This document shows positions 43,640-55,669 of a DNA stretch of 64,000 bases, piece after piece. The notes beneath the pieces were generated by a model, which ran no database searches, was not told the DNA's origin, and saw only the letters and a program-made list of their open reading frames with translations. The DNA is from Campanula takesimana (taxonomy: Eukaryota > Streptophyta > Magnoliopsida > Asterales > Campanulaceae): the NCBI GenBank assembly GCA_026119855.1, contig JAOWBW010000358.1:62001-126000 (forward strand), read 5' to 3'. How positions within the stretch are numbered: the stretch's first letter is position 1; each line of letters starts with the position of its first letter. A program made the position numbers and the translations under genes.

Positions 43640-44110
43640 GATTGTTAATACAATTTCCTTAAGACAATATTTTTGATCCTTGCTTTGGTGAACACAATGA
43701 TAGATTGAAAGTCTCTCAAGATACAACAGTCTAAAATTTCTAATTTGCACTAATTAGAAATTTCTCGGCGAACTTGAATAAATAGAATATATTAAAAGAG
43801 AGAACAATTAGAGAAGACTAAGATTCTTCCTCAATTTATAGGGATCATAGTATCTCTTCTTGAGAGACATATCCATTCAAACAAGGCTTGAAAAGTCACA
43901 TCTGTTAAGTTTAAAACTGAAAACCAGTTAAAAAACTGCTAGCCCCGTTAAATTTTAACAGAAACTTTCGAACGTATTAAGTTGCTGACTGGATATGACA
44001 GTTTCCATTAAATTTCTGATGGAAAATGACATTTACGTTAAAATTCTGACGGAAAGTCACGTTTCTTTAAAAAAATGCAAAAAACATGTTTTTTTCTTAT
44101 CTTTCTAATA
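43640..44110 (-). repeat. Possible LTR fragment, minus orientation
   Basis: On the minus strand a CTCTCAAGAAGAGATAC stretch (about 43855-43870) is followed by CCCTATAAATTGAGGAAG (TATA near 43840) and a CT-rich leader, as in Copia LTR promoters. No termini or partner LTR were found. Confidence 0.35.
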
Positions 44111-44607
44111 AAACTGTAACGGAAACTCACGGAATTAGGTTTTATGACTCAAAAGTAAAAAGTATGTTCACTAAACATATTAAAACTCTTGATCCAACCC
44201 ATTCTTCACAACATTTGGTGTCATTTGGAATTCAGATATCCTTGTCCAATTTAAAATCTTTCATTTTTTCCTTTATGTGAGATACTATTCTTTCATTATT
44301 AAAATTTCTTTGAAAACAATTTTCATTCACTAAATTTCATATAATTGAAAAAGTAAAATTAATTGTTTCAACAATTTTCGTCTCATATATTTGATTACTT
44401 AACAATTAAAATGACTCTCACTTTAATTTTATAATCAAATTATCATGAAATTCTAACAAAATATGCATGAAATTAGGCATTACCTCCACACTATTATGAT
44501 TAAGTTGTAAAATTTATTTTTTGTCAGATTGTGAACAACCATAATAAATAATTCAAGATCCAATTAACATGAATAAAAAGCAAGGATTAAAAATAAATAT
44601 GACCACC

Positions 44608-44760
44608 AAAGGCTTTCTAGCCTAGCGATATGCGTGTATGTGTAGAGGTCTCTTTTATTGGAGGTCCTAACTTCGACTCAATAGAATTTGTAACACGATA
44701 TCAATGTTCTTAAATGAAACTGACTTTCTACTACGAAAATAAAAATAACCATAATAATTA
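44608..44760 (+). mobile_element. Possible tRNA-derived SINE fragment
   Basis: TAGCCTAGCGA (44618-44628) matches the A box at 10 of 11 positions and ACTTCGACTC (44670-44679) resembles a B box, 52 bp apart. No A-tail is evident. Confidence 0.35.
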
Positions 44761-45284
44761 CCAGATGTTTGTATTAACTACCACTGATGCCATCCTATAC
44801 TTTCTTGTATTTGCTAATGATATGATCAGTTTGGTTTAAATAAATTGAAAATGAATTATCAGTGATAATTCATTTAAGCACCTCCCACCTGCATTGAAAA
44901 TTGGAGACAATTTCACAAAAGCCCTTCCGCATAACATTAATTCTTAACGAGGAAACAATATTTTTTTTAATTCCTCTAAGGACCCTGTGACTAAAATACC
45001 CCTAAAACCCAACTCTAAAACCTTAAAATCCTAAACCTACACGGAAAACCCTAAACCTTAAAAAAGGAAGAATCATTTGTTCGTCAAACATTTTTACATT
45101 TGGATTGAACCTGTTGGTCTTGTATTTGGAAGTAGCATTTTGTTCCTTACTTTAGGGTTTAGGGTCCAAGTCACTCCTTTTAGAAATGGAATTTTATTTC
45201 TTACTTGTTTGAATAGTATGAGACGGATGTATAAGAAATTGAGCATTATCTCATTTTTATGATTAATCATCTTCAAGTAGCAAA
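44761..45284. other. Unassigned DNA left of segment 3
   Basis: A short stretch at about 44900-44945 reads IGDNFTKALPHNI, similar to a Copia RNase H end, but is too short to call. At 45000-45062 there is degenerate telomere-like DNA (ACCCTAAA, ATCCTAAACC). Confidence 0.4.
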
Positions 45285-45455
45285 TCCTTTTAGGCAATCG
45301 GACAAAAAGACCCCGATCTGATCCCCACACATTCTCCCTCCGTTTCTCTCTCTTACCCTACTCCACTATTGAGTTAGAGTGAGCTTCTTCTTCGCCACGA
45401 TTGGAGGTACTATCGTATTAATATGAAGTTTTTTCACTCCACATTATTGTTAGTT

Positions 45456-46072
45456 TGATGTGAAACGCAGCGGAAATAAACTAAAAATTGATCGAAATCA
45501 ACCATTCAAACAACTAGGATAAAGATCCCTCTATAATAATCTTCGAAAAGACTATTCTGCAAGCCAAATGCTTCACACACAAAGGTGTAGTCTTGCAATA
45601 GCAAAGATTGTATTAAGAAAACAATAATAATAATGTTTGAACAATGAAAACAAAGAGGTTTAATACCCTAGGAAAAATAAAGAAAATCCTAATTGAAAAA
45701 GAAAACAAACAAAACAACAAGGAATTGTTTTTAACTAAAAATCTGGTCAAACATGGAAAATCCCGTCTGAGCACTTTTCGGGCACGACCGTGCGTTGAGA
45801 GTGGCACGACCGTGCAAAATACGACGCACGCTCCAGTTTTAAATTCCTTCCGAGCTCGGCCGAGTCAAGGACTTCGCGCGGCTGCTCCAATCGCCGGCAC
45901 GACCGTGCTTGGCAATCAGCACGATCGTGCAAATCATGTCGAGGCTGTTTGTCTTGACTTTAGCACCAATTCTGCTCGGCCGAGCTGTTCTTCACGCACG
46001 GCCGCTCCGGACGATTTGCTGTCAAAACTGGATTGAATCCTTGCTGTAGTGTGACAATCGCGTGCTACATCA
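45456..46072 (-). repeat. 3' LTR of CRM-like copy B
   Basis: Element sense TGATGTAGCACGCG to TTTCACATCA. Preceded in element sense by AAAGTGGGGGAGCA, the PPT (46073-46086). More diverged from its own 5' LTR (by eye more than twenty differences) than that 5' LTR is from copy A's. Confidence 0.88.
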
Positions 46073-46086
46073 TGCTCCCCCACTTT

Positions 46087-48571
46087 AAACGGATTCGTCC
46101 CCGAATCCACATCAACATAAAGAGGATCATCCGGGTGAAAAGTAACCAAATCCGAGACATTAAAAGTAGGAGAAATATTCCAACCTTCCGGCAAATCAAC
46201 CACATACGTATTATCGTTTATCTTCTACAAAATTTTGCACGGACCAATTCGCTTGGGATGAAGTTTACTATATGTACCTTGGGGAACACGTTCTTTGCGC
46301 AAATGCACCATCACTAAGTCTCCAACATTAAAGACCTTCGAACGATGCCTCGTATCCGCAAATGCCTTGTACTTAGCATTGGATGCCTCAATATTCGCCT
46401 TGACTTCATTCTGAACCGCCTCAATCCTCTCCGCCATATGTTCAACTGCAATGCTATAACCCGAAAGTTTAGGCAAAGGAACCAAATCAAGAGTATGTGT
46501 TGGAGGTCGTTGATACCCAATTTCAAAGGGAGTCTTCTTTGTCGTACGATTGGGCATGTTGTTGAAGGCAAACTCAGCAGTAGCCAAAACCAAATCCCAC
46601 TTCTTGGGATAATCACCACATAAACACCGAATCATCGACCCTAAAGTGCGATTAACCACCTCCGTTTGCCCATCCGTCTGTGGGTGGAAAGAACTACTAA
46701 ATTGCAATCCGGTCGCGAAAATATGCCAAAGAGAACGCCAAAAATGACTAAGAAATTTCGTATCACGATCCGAAGTAATAGTCTTGGGTACACCATGCAG
46801 ATGAACTACCTCTTTAAAGAATAACCCGGCAATATGAGCAGCATCCGAAGTCTTTCGACACGGAATAAAATGAGCCATCTTAGAAAAACGATCCACCACC
46901 ACGAAAACTAAGTCATTAGATCGCTGTGTACGGGCAACCCAAGAACAAAGTCTATAGAAATATCCTCCCAAGGACCCGCGGGGACGGGTAAAGGAGTATA
47001 TAAACCCGTATTCTGCGATTGGCCCTTATTTACCTGACAAACCATGCACTTCTCAACAACCTTGTGCGTGTCACGCCGAATCTGTGGCCAATAATACCTC
47101 TGCATAACCAAAGTGGCTTTCTTATTGCACCCATAATGCCCGGTACGATGTACCTCAGTAATAAGACTCTCGCGAACCGACCCTTGGGGAATGCACAATT
47201 TATCCATGTAGAACAAAAACCCATCATGTAACAGAAACAAACCTGCAGTATGCCCATCGCGACACTTGGCCCATTCGTCTGCAAAATCTGCATCAGTTTC
47301 ATATAATTCTTTCAAACAGTCAAACCCCACAACCACATTATGCATAGTCACCAACAAACTAGCCCGTCGACTCAAGGCATCCGCCACCTTATTCTGGTGC
47401 CTACTTTTATGCTGAATAACAAAAGTAAACTGCTGCAAATAAGCTACCCAACGAGCATGCATACGATTAAGGGACTGCTTACCATTCAAATATTTGAGGT
47501 CCTCATGGTCAGTGTGGAGAATGAACTCGCGATGCAAAAGATACTGCTCCCAATGCTTAATTGCCTGAACCACTGCATAAAATTCAAGCTCGTACACTGT
47601 CCACTTCTGTTTAGCTTCCTCCAAATTTTGACTCATAAAAGCAATCGGTTTCTTCCCTTGGAACAAAACAGCCCCTATGCTCACAATCGAAGCGTCTGTC
47701 TCTAGTTCAAAAGGCTTGGAAAAATTCGGTAAGACTAGCAGTGGAGCACTAGTCAATTTATCTTTGATCAAGACAAAACTAGCAGCGGCATCTTCACCCC
47801 AGTGAAATTTCCCTTTCTTGAGACACTCAGTAATTGGGGCTATAATAGTGCTAAAATCACGAATAAAACGACGATAGAAAGTAGCAAGCCCATGAAAATT
47901 GCGTACCTCACTAACTGTCGTTGGTGTAGGCCAGTCGCGAATAGCACGAACCTTATCTTCATCAACCTGAATCCCATCTGCAGAGACGACATAACCTAAG
48001 AACAACAATTTATCTAACATAAAGCAACACTTCTTGAGATTAATAAACAACTGATTCTCCCGCAGTGCCTGCAAGACTGCGCGTAAGTGCTCAAGATGCT
48101 CCGCCTCTGTTTTGCTATAAATCAAGATGTCATCAAAATATACCACCAAAAATTTACCATTAAATGGTTTCAACACTTGATGCATCAATCTCATGAAAGT
48201 ACTAGGGACATTAGACAAACCAAACGGCATCACCAACCATTCATACAACCCCTCCTTCGTTTTAAAAGCAGTTTTCCACTCATCCCCCGGGCGAACACGC
48301 ACTTGATGATACCTACTTTTCAAGTCAATTTTGGAGAAGACCTTGGACCCACGAAGCATGTCCAACGTGCATCCATACGAGGAATGGGAAACCGATACTT
48401 CACAGTGATTTTATTGACGGCCCGACTATCCACACACATACGCCACGCGCCATCCTTCTTAGGCACTAGAAGGGCCGGGACTGCAAAAGGACTCATACTG
48501 TCCTGAATATAACCCTTCTTCAATAAATCCTCAACCTGTGCTCGCAATATTTCATGTTCAGCAGGACTCAT
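46087..48571 (-). pseudogene. Copy B pol: RT, RNase H, integrase
   Basis: RT starts near 48571 (MSPAEHEIL...LLKKGYIQDSMSP), with a frame break near 48345, then KIDLKSRYHQVRVRP (first catalytic Asp) and VVYFDDILIYSK. RNase H follows: FELETDASIVSIGAVL, WTVYELEFYAVV, TDHEDLKYL and NKVADALSRRASLLV. Integrase: HRTGHYGCNKKATLVMQRYY with CMVCQ zinc site, DISIDFVLGLP, a frameshift near 46930, TSDRDTKFLSHFW and HPQTDGQTEVVNR, then a C-terminal part VGDLVMVHLRKERVP. A stop near 46230 precedes the last module (INDNTYVVDLPEGWNIS...NVSDLVTFHPDDP, to about 46040), which overlaps the LTR as known for CRM elements. Confidence 0.87.
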
Positions 48572-50513
48572 ACGATAATGAGGGGGGTTAGGGAAGGACG
48601 CACCAGGAACAAGATCTATGTTATGCTGAATATTACGAAGTGGTGGTAGCCAGTAGGTAACTCATCAGGCATAATATCACGAAAGTCATCTAACACAGAC
48701 TGTAGTGATGTGGGTACCAAACTGACCTTGCCATCAATTCCTTTACTAACCACAGCAAAAACAACAGGACTATCTTTCAACTCCTCCACAAATTCACGAG
48801 CAGTACACAAAGAAATAAGGGATTTGGGTTTCGTTATGCACTTAGTACCAATTGATCGCAAAGGACAAAGATGACAACGAACCCCATCTTTCGTAAACTT
48901 AATACTATTATCACGACCATTGTACACAATATTAAGGTCAAATTGCCAAGGGCGACCCAGCAGAACATGGCAAGCAGTCATATCAATTATATCACACAAT
49001 ACTTCATCCTTATATTTACCAATAGAGAAAGGAAAAAGACATTGTTCATGTACCTTAATATTGCCCACGTTGTTAATCCAGCCGACTGTGTATGGAATAG
49101 GGTGCGTACGGACTTCAAGCTTCAATTTATCCACCAAACTCCGGGCGACAGGGTTCTCATTGCTCCCACTATCCACAATGAACATGGTGTCAAAATCTTT
49201 TACTTTGCCTTTTGTTCGAAAGATATTATGCCTCTCCGGGTTAAGCTCCTCCGTCAGGGTAGTCAACATCATTCTACGAACCACTAGAGACTCATGTAAC
49301 CCATCATCATCAGCAACGTCCCCATCCTCCTCATTAGGATCATGCCTATACTCTTCATCAGACTCGTCGCCATCATTCTCCTCGAACATATCCCGATCAA
49401 CCATGTTAACACCTCTGCGATGTGGACACTAATTAGAGAGATGGCCGGGTTGTTGACACCGAAAACACTTATCACCATAAGATTTGGCATAAGGTTTAGG
49501 GGGCCGTTGACCTGTAGTGGTAGGAGGGGGGTTACGCCAAGCTGCAGGGGCCGTAGTCGGGGCGAGGGTCACCTGTTTACCATCATTAGGCTGAGAACCC
49601 GCGGCTGCAGTCTATTTATTACCCGTAGCAGGAAAATTCACAGAAGGTTGACTCTTGTTGCTGTTCGAAGTACCCTCTCCAAATTTCCTATATGGTGCTG
49701 TGGAACTAAACGAAGAAGATAACTGGCGTTCTACTTTTTTCGCTCTGGTGATGGTTTCACTGAGTGAAAAAGTAGTAAATAGGTCTACCTGATTTTGGAT
49801 GGATGGATGAAGACCTTCGATGAACCGTGCGACTTGAAGAGATTCTGTTTCATTCACATTCGTGCCGACGGAACGGGCATAAAATCGTGAGCATATTCAT
49901 CGACTGTCCGGTTACCCTGTTTACACTTCAAAAATTAGCGATAAATTTCCTAATCAAAATCGTCGGGTAGAAAATGGTCTTTCAGTGCAGTCTTCATATC
50001 TATCTAACGACGAATCGGAGGCCAATTGTTACGAATTCGTTGTCTCGTCACTTGCGTCCACCACGCAGAAGCACCCTCACGTAATTTATAGGCAACATAA
50101 GGAACCTTACGATCCTCCTCAATTTGCATCAAATCAAAGAATTTTTCAACTTCAGAAATCCAATCCATAAACTCTTCAGTATTCAACTCACCAGAGAAAA
50201 ACAGAATGTCAGCCCGAATCTTGGGTCGTTGATCTGCAGGAGGCACTACCCTGGCCTCATAAAAACCACCATCTTGGAAAGCCCCTTGAACCGGATCTTC
50301 GCGGCGGAGGTGTTCCCCACGAGGATCTGCCCGATTTTTAGGGTTTTCATTGTTACGCCCACCAAGGCCATTCGCTAATACTGCCAGAAGTTCAGTATGA
50401 CGAGCTGCTGCCTCTTGTGATGCGGTAGCAGTTGCCTGAGTAAGTTGTCGCATACTGTCTTGCATACTGGTAGTCAAAGCGGCGATAAGGTCCTTGATAT
50501 CATCGTTGGCCAT
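48572..50513 (-). pseudogene. Copy B gag-protease
   Basis: Starts MANDDIKDLIAALTT at 50513. Twin of the copy A gag, but with different breaks: stop near 50010 and others near 49935, a frameshift near 49880, nonsense codons near 49617 and 49432 (the latter inside the zinc knuckle region CFRCQQPGHLSN), and one base missing near 48650. Protease DSGSNENPVARS (about 49165) differs from copy A's ENIVS. Copies A and B therefore mostly decayed separately after duplication. Confidence 0.83.
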
Positions 50514-50527
50514 CGTCCAAGGATCGT

Positions 50528-50544
50528 CCTTTTCTGATACCAAT
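50528..50544 (-). promoter_or_regulatory. Primer-binding site, copy B
   Basis: Minus strand ATTGGTATCAGAAAAGG adjoining the 5' LTR, as in copy A. Confidence 0.8.
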
Positions 50545-51157
50545 TGATGTGAAACGCAGCGGAAATAAACCAAGAATTGATCGAAATCAACCCTTCAAAC
50601 AACTAGGATAAAGATCCATCTATAATAATATTCGAAAAGACTATTCTGCAAGCAAAGGCTTCACACACAAAGGTGTAATCTTGCAATAGCAAAGATTGTA
50701 TTAAGAAAACAATAATAATAATGTTTGAACAATGAAAACAAAGAGGTTTAATACCCTAGGAAAAATAAAGAAAGTCCTAATTGAAAAAGGAAACAAAACA
50801 AAACAATAAGGAATTGTTTTTAACTAAAAATCTGGTCAAACACGGAAAATCCCGTCTGAGCACTTGCCGGGCACGACCGTGCGTTGAGAGTGGCACGGCC
50901 GTGCAAAATACGACGCACGCTCCAGTTTTTAATTCCATCCGCGCTCGGCCGAATCAAGGACTTCGCGCGGCCGCTCCAATCGCCGGCACGACCGTGCTTG
51001 GCAATCAGCGCGATCGTGCAAATCATATCGAGGCTGTCTTGACTTCAGCACCAATTCTGCTCGGCCGAGCTGTTCTTCACGCACGGCCTCTCCGGACGAT
51101 TTGCTGTCAAAACTGGATCGAATCCTTGCTGTAGTGTGACAATCGCGTGCTACATCA
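50545..51157 (-). repeat. 5' LTR of CRM-like copy B
   Basis: Same ends and four GCACG-type near-palindromes as the LTR of copy A, two of them altered by single substitutions (GCACGGCCGTGC, GCGCGATCGTGC). Confidence 0.88.
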
Positions 51158-51460
51158 TAGTTGCAAATTCCAACTTATGGTGGCTTTCTTTAGTATTATC
51201 ACCAACTAGGGGCACTTATATAGAATTAGCTTATTAATTAGTGTTACCAATTTATGTAAACTCTAAAACTTAGTTTTTCAATTATACCTAATGAGTGTAT
51301 TCTACCTAATTAGCTTTCAGTTCATCTCTGCTATTGAAACTCACTTTTTCATTTTGTCTATCTATCTATTTTTTGTCTCTCTTCCTTCCTCCATATCTTT
51401 GTTTTTGTCTATGTGTTAATTGATGCAATCACAGCGGTTGCTAATTTTTGAAAAATAATA

Positions 51461-51710
51461 CTCCCTCTGTCCCATAATGATAGTTTCCCTATTTTTATGG
51501 GTTTTACGAAAGAACTTTGAGTAATAATTAAGGCTACTTTTAATTATTCTAATGAAATTTTGAAATTGTTCTTGATACACCATTATAAATACTATTAATA
51601 TCAATTTTTAGATTCACATTAACATAATTATAAGTAGCATTTATAACTGCTCAAAGTTCCCTCGTAGTAACAACGAAAAATTGTGTACTATCTTTCTGGG
51701 AAGGAGGGAG
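51461..51710. mobile_element. Stowaway-type MITE, segment 3
   Basis: Same insertion as 16694-16944, flanked by TA. Confidence 0.8.
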
Positions 51711-52021
51711 TATTAACTATTTGAGTCGTCCCAAAATAAGTACTGTATTATTCTTCAATATATATAAGTGAATAGGCGTCCCAAAAATGTGTACTATCTT
51801 TCTGGGACGGAGGGAGTATTAACTATTTGTAGTCTATGATTGGCATATTAAGTCTATAGAACCAGACTAACTAAGCCAGAGAAGGCGGACAAGCTCTAAA
51901 ATTAATGTCCGTTTTTCTCTTGATCGTGAATGAAAAAGGGTGTTTATTTTGAGACGGACAGAGTATAATAACCGTCAGACATAAGTTGGTCTACAAATAG
52001 TTATTATTATACTCTATGCTA

Positions 52022-52199
52022 TTCTCTCCGTCCCAAAATAATCTTCACATTTGACTATTTAAACTTTTTAAGAATATGGACACTTACTTCACTACCCATG
52101 GTTTGTTTATGCACTTTTAAGATCAAATTGAAAAAGTGGGACGAACTTTCTGGGACAATGAGAAATTGTAAATGAGAAGATCATTTCGGGACGGAGGAG
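52022..52199. mobile_element. Second Stowaway-type MITE, segment 3
   Basis: Counterpart of 17264-17441, flanked by TA. Confidence 0.75.
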
Positions 52200-52684
52200 T
52201 ATATGTTATGATAGTGTTCACGGTAGTGGTGGTTGTGAGGGATGATGGTGTATGAAAATGGATGGGAGGCAAGGGTATTATAGTAACTTAATACTCGGTG
52301 CTTAGACTTTGCTCTCAACTTGATTGAACGTATCAATACAAGTTTATGAAAATCTGATGAATGAAATAATATAATTTGTTCTTTTGTTAGTATTATGATG
52401 GTGGCTACTATCATTTTTAAAATTTTCATTAGCGTAAACTTTTTTATTTAGGAAAACTGTGTCAAAATTGAATAAGATAAGATACGGAGTATCATTTTTT
52501 ATAAAATGTGTTTTAATAAGGATATTTTGATTTTATTGTCTTTATTTCATCTAATGAGCCTTAGCTCACATGACATAAACTCTTGCTTTTTGTAACGTCA
52601 AGAGTAGTTGTCATAAAAAAGTTGTTCTTATTTCATACTTCCCACCAGTTATGAAAAAATTGTCCTTATTTCATACTTGAGACT

Positions 52685-52692
52685 TATAAATA
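52685..52692 (+). promoter_or_regulatory. TATA box of P450 copy 3
   Basis: TATAAATA, 51 bp before the ATG at 52743. Confidence 0.7.
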
Positions 52693-52742
52693 GAAACAAC
52701 TGGTTTAGCTACTCATTCATTCATTCATTTCAATTCTCAAAG

Positions 52743-54542
52743 ATGGTTTTCCTTACATTTATCTTCTCCTCTTTCCTCTTCTTCTTCTTCCTTCACTGTC
52801 ACACGTTGTTCAAACAAAGAAAACTTCCACCCGGCCCAACCGGCCTCCCACTCATCGGAAACCTCCTCATGATCGGCTCCAAACCCCATAAGGCGCTAGC
52901 AAAGCTAGCAAAAAAGCATGGCCCACTCATGACCATCCGTCTTGGTAGTACGACAAAAGTCGTAGCCTCTTCTCCCGACATGGCTCGAGAAATACTCCAA
53001 AAAATGACGAGGCATGTTCGGGACGGATAATCCCCCATGCAATCAGCACCCTAAAAGATCCAGATGTCGCAATGGTATGGATTTCCGCGCATGACACATG
53101 GCGTAACATACGTAAGGCCCTCAGCACATGCTTGACACATCAGCATAAACTCGATACGTTGCGGGCCCTACGACACACTGTTGTAGGAGAAATGGTCAAT
53201 TTCGTTAAAGACTGGCGAAAAAGGGGAGGCTGTAAATATAGGTACGTTAGCTTTTAGCACGGCCCTAAATATAATGTCGAACACTTGTATTTCAAAAAAT
53301 GTGACCGGTTATAAGCCCGAAGACGTAAGTGGGTTTTTGAGAAATGTGAAGACGATAATGGAAGTTTGTGGGAAGTTTAATCTTGCGGATGTATTTCCTT
53401 TGCTTAAGCCATTGGACCCACAAAACCTACGGAGGCGAGGAACGGAGGCTTATGATTGGTTTGGTGGGTTGACTAATGGGTATATTACTGAGAGACTGCA
53501 ACATAGGCTATCTGGATTGCCAAGATTTGGTGATTTGTTGGATTCACTTCTTGATTATAGTCAAGAAAATGAGTATTTTACTGTAAGGCATATCAGAGTT
53601 CTATTGGAGGTATGTACTTCTCCCTTAAACGAATGATTATAGTCGCGAGCTGGACTGTTGTGCAGTCAAACTGAACCCCCCCCCCCAATTACCCTTACTA
53701 TAGTTATAATCTGCGGAATACTTTCCTTTTTAAGAGTTGCAAAAGAATTCTGATGAAAAATTAAGCCTCTACTCATTTTGTCTTCCCTTTTTTATGTTTC
53801 ATGCTGTTTTTTTTCCCAAATAGTTATCTGCATATATTGAGAATAGAATAAGAATTTCCCTTTTATTCTAATGAATCATTTCTGCATGAATTATAAATTA
53901 ATTAGAATTTTGTATTTACTTTTTTCTTTTTTTCAGGATTTGTACCTTGGAGGAAGTGAAACTAGCTCAAATACTGTGGAATGGGCAATGACTGAGCTAT
54001 TACGCCATCCCAAAGTATTCGCCAAGGTACGTGAAGAAATCTCTAAAAGCGTAGCGGAGAATGAAAAATTAGATGAAGGGAAAATTATCGAACTGCCTTA
54101 CCTGCACGCGGTCATTAAAGAAACAATGAGACTTCATCTAGCCGTGCCACTTCTCATTCCTCACAGAACTGAGAAAATTGTTATACTGAGTGGTTACTCT
54201 ATACCTAAAGACACTCAAATACTCGTGAACACGTGGGCCATAGCACAGGACCCAAAGTATTGGGAAAACCCTACGGCTTTTTTACCAGAAAGGTTCTTGA
54301 CTTTAGAAATTGACTATAAAGGTCAACATTTTGAGTTTCTTCCTTTTAGTTCGGGACGGAGAATGTGCCCGGGGATACCTGTGGCTCAAAGGGTTGTGAG
54401 TTTGATGATTGCTGCATTTGTGTACCATTTCGACTGGAAGCTCCCTCATCCGGTTGAAGATTTGGACATGGATGTTACTTTTGGGCTCACCTTAATGAAG
54501 GCCAAACCACTTCTTGCTGTCCCGGTGACTCATGAAATCTGA
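52743..54542 (+). pseudogene. Cytochrome P450, CYP76-like, copy 3 (exon 1 broken, exon 2 intact)
   Basis: Exon 1 52743-53609, intron 53610-53936, exon 2 53937-54542. Exon 2 has no lesion: GGSETSSNTVEWAMTELL, ETMRLHLAVPLLIPHR, FLPERFLT, FSSGRRMCPG and the end VPVTHEI. Exon 1 has one A missing from an A-run near 53000, with a stop at about 53029, and the 2-bp deletion near 53214 shared with copy 1. Together they remove three bases, so the original frame returns afterwards. Without indels exon 1 is 290 codons and exon 2 201, giving about 491 residues. This is the copy closest to intact. The P450 would sit in the ER membrane and need a P450 reductase; its substrate is not predictable from this. 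Confidence 0.87.
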
Positions 54543-55669
54543 ATTATGGTTATTTTCGGAAAAAATATATATTATTGGATGAATAAATTAGCTTCCAGTA
54601 GTTGTCTTATGAATAAGTTGGAGACAAAGGCCATCTTTAGGCTGCTTGTAATTTATGGATAAATATCTCTATGTAATGTAAAAGAACCTCTTCTGCAAAA
54701 AAAAATGTAGGGCTTTCTACATCCAGAAACAGAAAGGCCATGTGTGCATTGCAGTTTCATACACCCTCTTGTCAATCACAGTTGACTTATCATTTTCTAA
54801 GATAAGTACTGTACTTAATTACTCCCTTTCTTCCTTTCCAGTATAAAATAAATGTCATACTTTCAATTTTTATGTCTCAAAATAAGTAGTTGTAAATTTG
54901 AAAAGTCTTGCACATGAAAGAACCACTAATCAGTTAAAAGTTCTTGATCCTTTTCTTTAAAAAAATAAAAATAAAAGCTCTTTCATGTCAAACTCTTGTG
55001 AGAACACCTAGATCCGTTTCATATAAGAGACTGGTCGACCCATGACCCGTGTACAACATTATCCGCGAAGCGTAGGATCCCAACTCATGCTTCACTCAAA
55101 ATCTGCCACGTGGCGGTGACCCATTGGCACAAAAAAAATTATTTTTTTTCCCCAAAAAATAAATGTTTTTTTTTTTCGTTTTTTTTTTAGTTTTCATATT
55201 TATTTTTTTACTGTTTTTTTTTCGTTTGCCAAAAGTAATATTTAGTATAACTAAATGTAACAACTGTGTTACTTATAAAGTAACATTGTTTATAAGTAAA
55301 CGTAACACCAGTTTTACAAAAAATAATAGCTCATTTTACTCATCATTCAACTGTAATACTAATTATAAATACGTGTAACACTAACAATACCTAAATGTAA
55401 TTATCGTTATACTGAATGTAATAGTGTTTTTCCAGAATATTTTTTATTTTTGAGTATTTTGATTTTATTTTTTAAAAGAAAGTAACATTTGAAAAATAAC
55501 AACTTATATACATGAATGTAATTATTTGTACAAGTAAATGTAAATGGTTGAATTATTACTTTTATATACATATGTGTTACAATAATGTATAAACACTGTT
55601 ACATATATGTATTACTTTTATGTATACAAACTGTTACTTATAGGTAATACGTTTGTTACATTTAGTTAT
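54543..55669. other. Segment 3, P450 downstream DNA
   Basis: No gene; same content as 38836-39932, including the GTAAC/GTTAC-rich tract (about 55205-55669) that ends at the Copia LTR. Confidence 0.55.

Larger units (their letters stand above)
45456..51157 (-). mobile_element. CRM-like Gypsy retrotransposon, copy B (full length, 5.7 kb)
   Basis: Two LTRs (45456-46072 and 50545-51157), PBS, PPT, gag-pol between, and a perfect TAGTT duplication at 45451-45455 and 51158-51162. RT wording such as WLVMPFGLSNVPSTFMRLM, and FHGLATFYRRF, DISIDFVLGLP and PCRKTSDAAHIAG in the rest of pol, matches the CRM clade, some members of which favour centromeres. The pol is broken in several places, so it is not autonomous. 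Confidence 0.9.

Noticed and set aside
44870..44950. Possible Copia RNase H end (NFTKALPHN)
   Set aside because: Too short, with no supporting sequence before it; left as a remark only.
45000..45062. Telomere-like ACCCTAAA words
   Set aside because: Only a few degenerate units, with no run of exact plant telomere repeat; not a telomere or a clear interstitial array.
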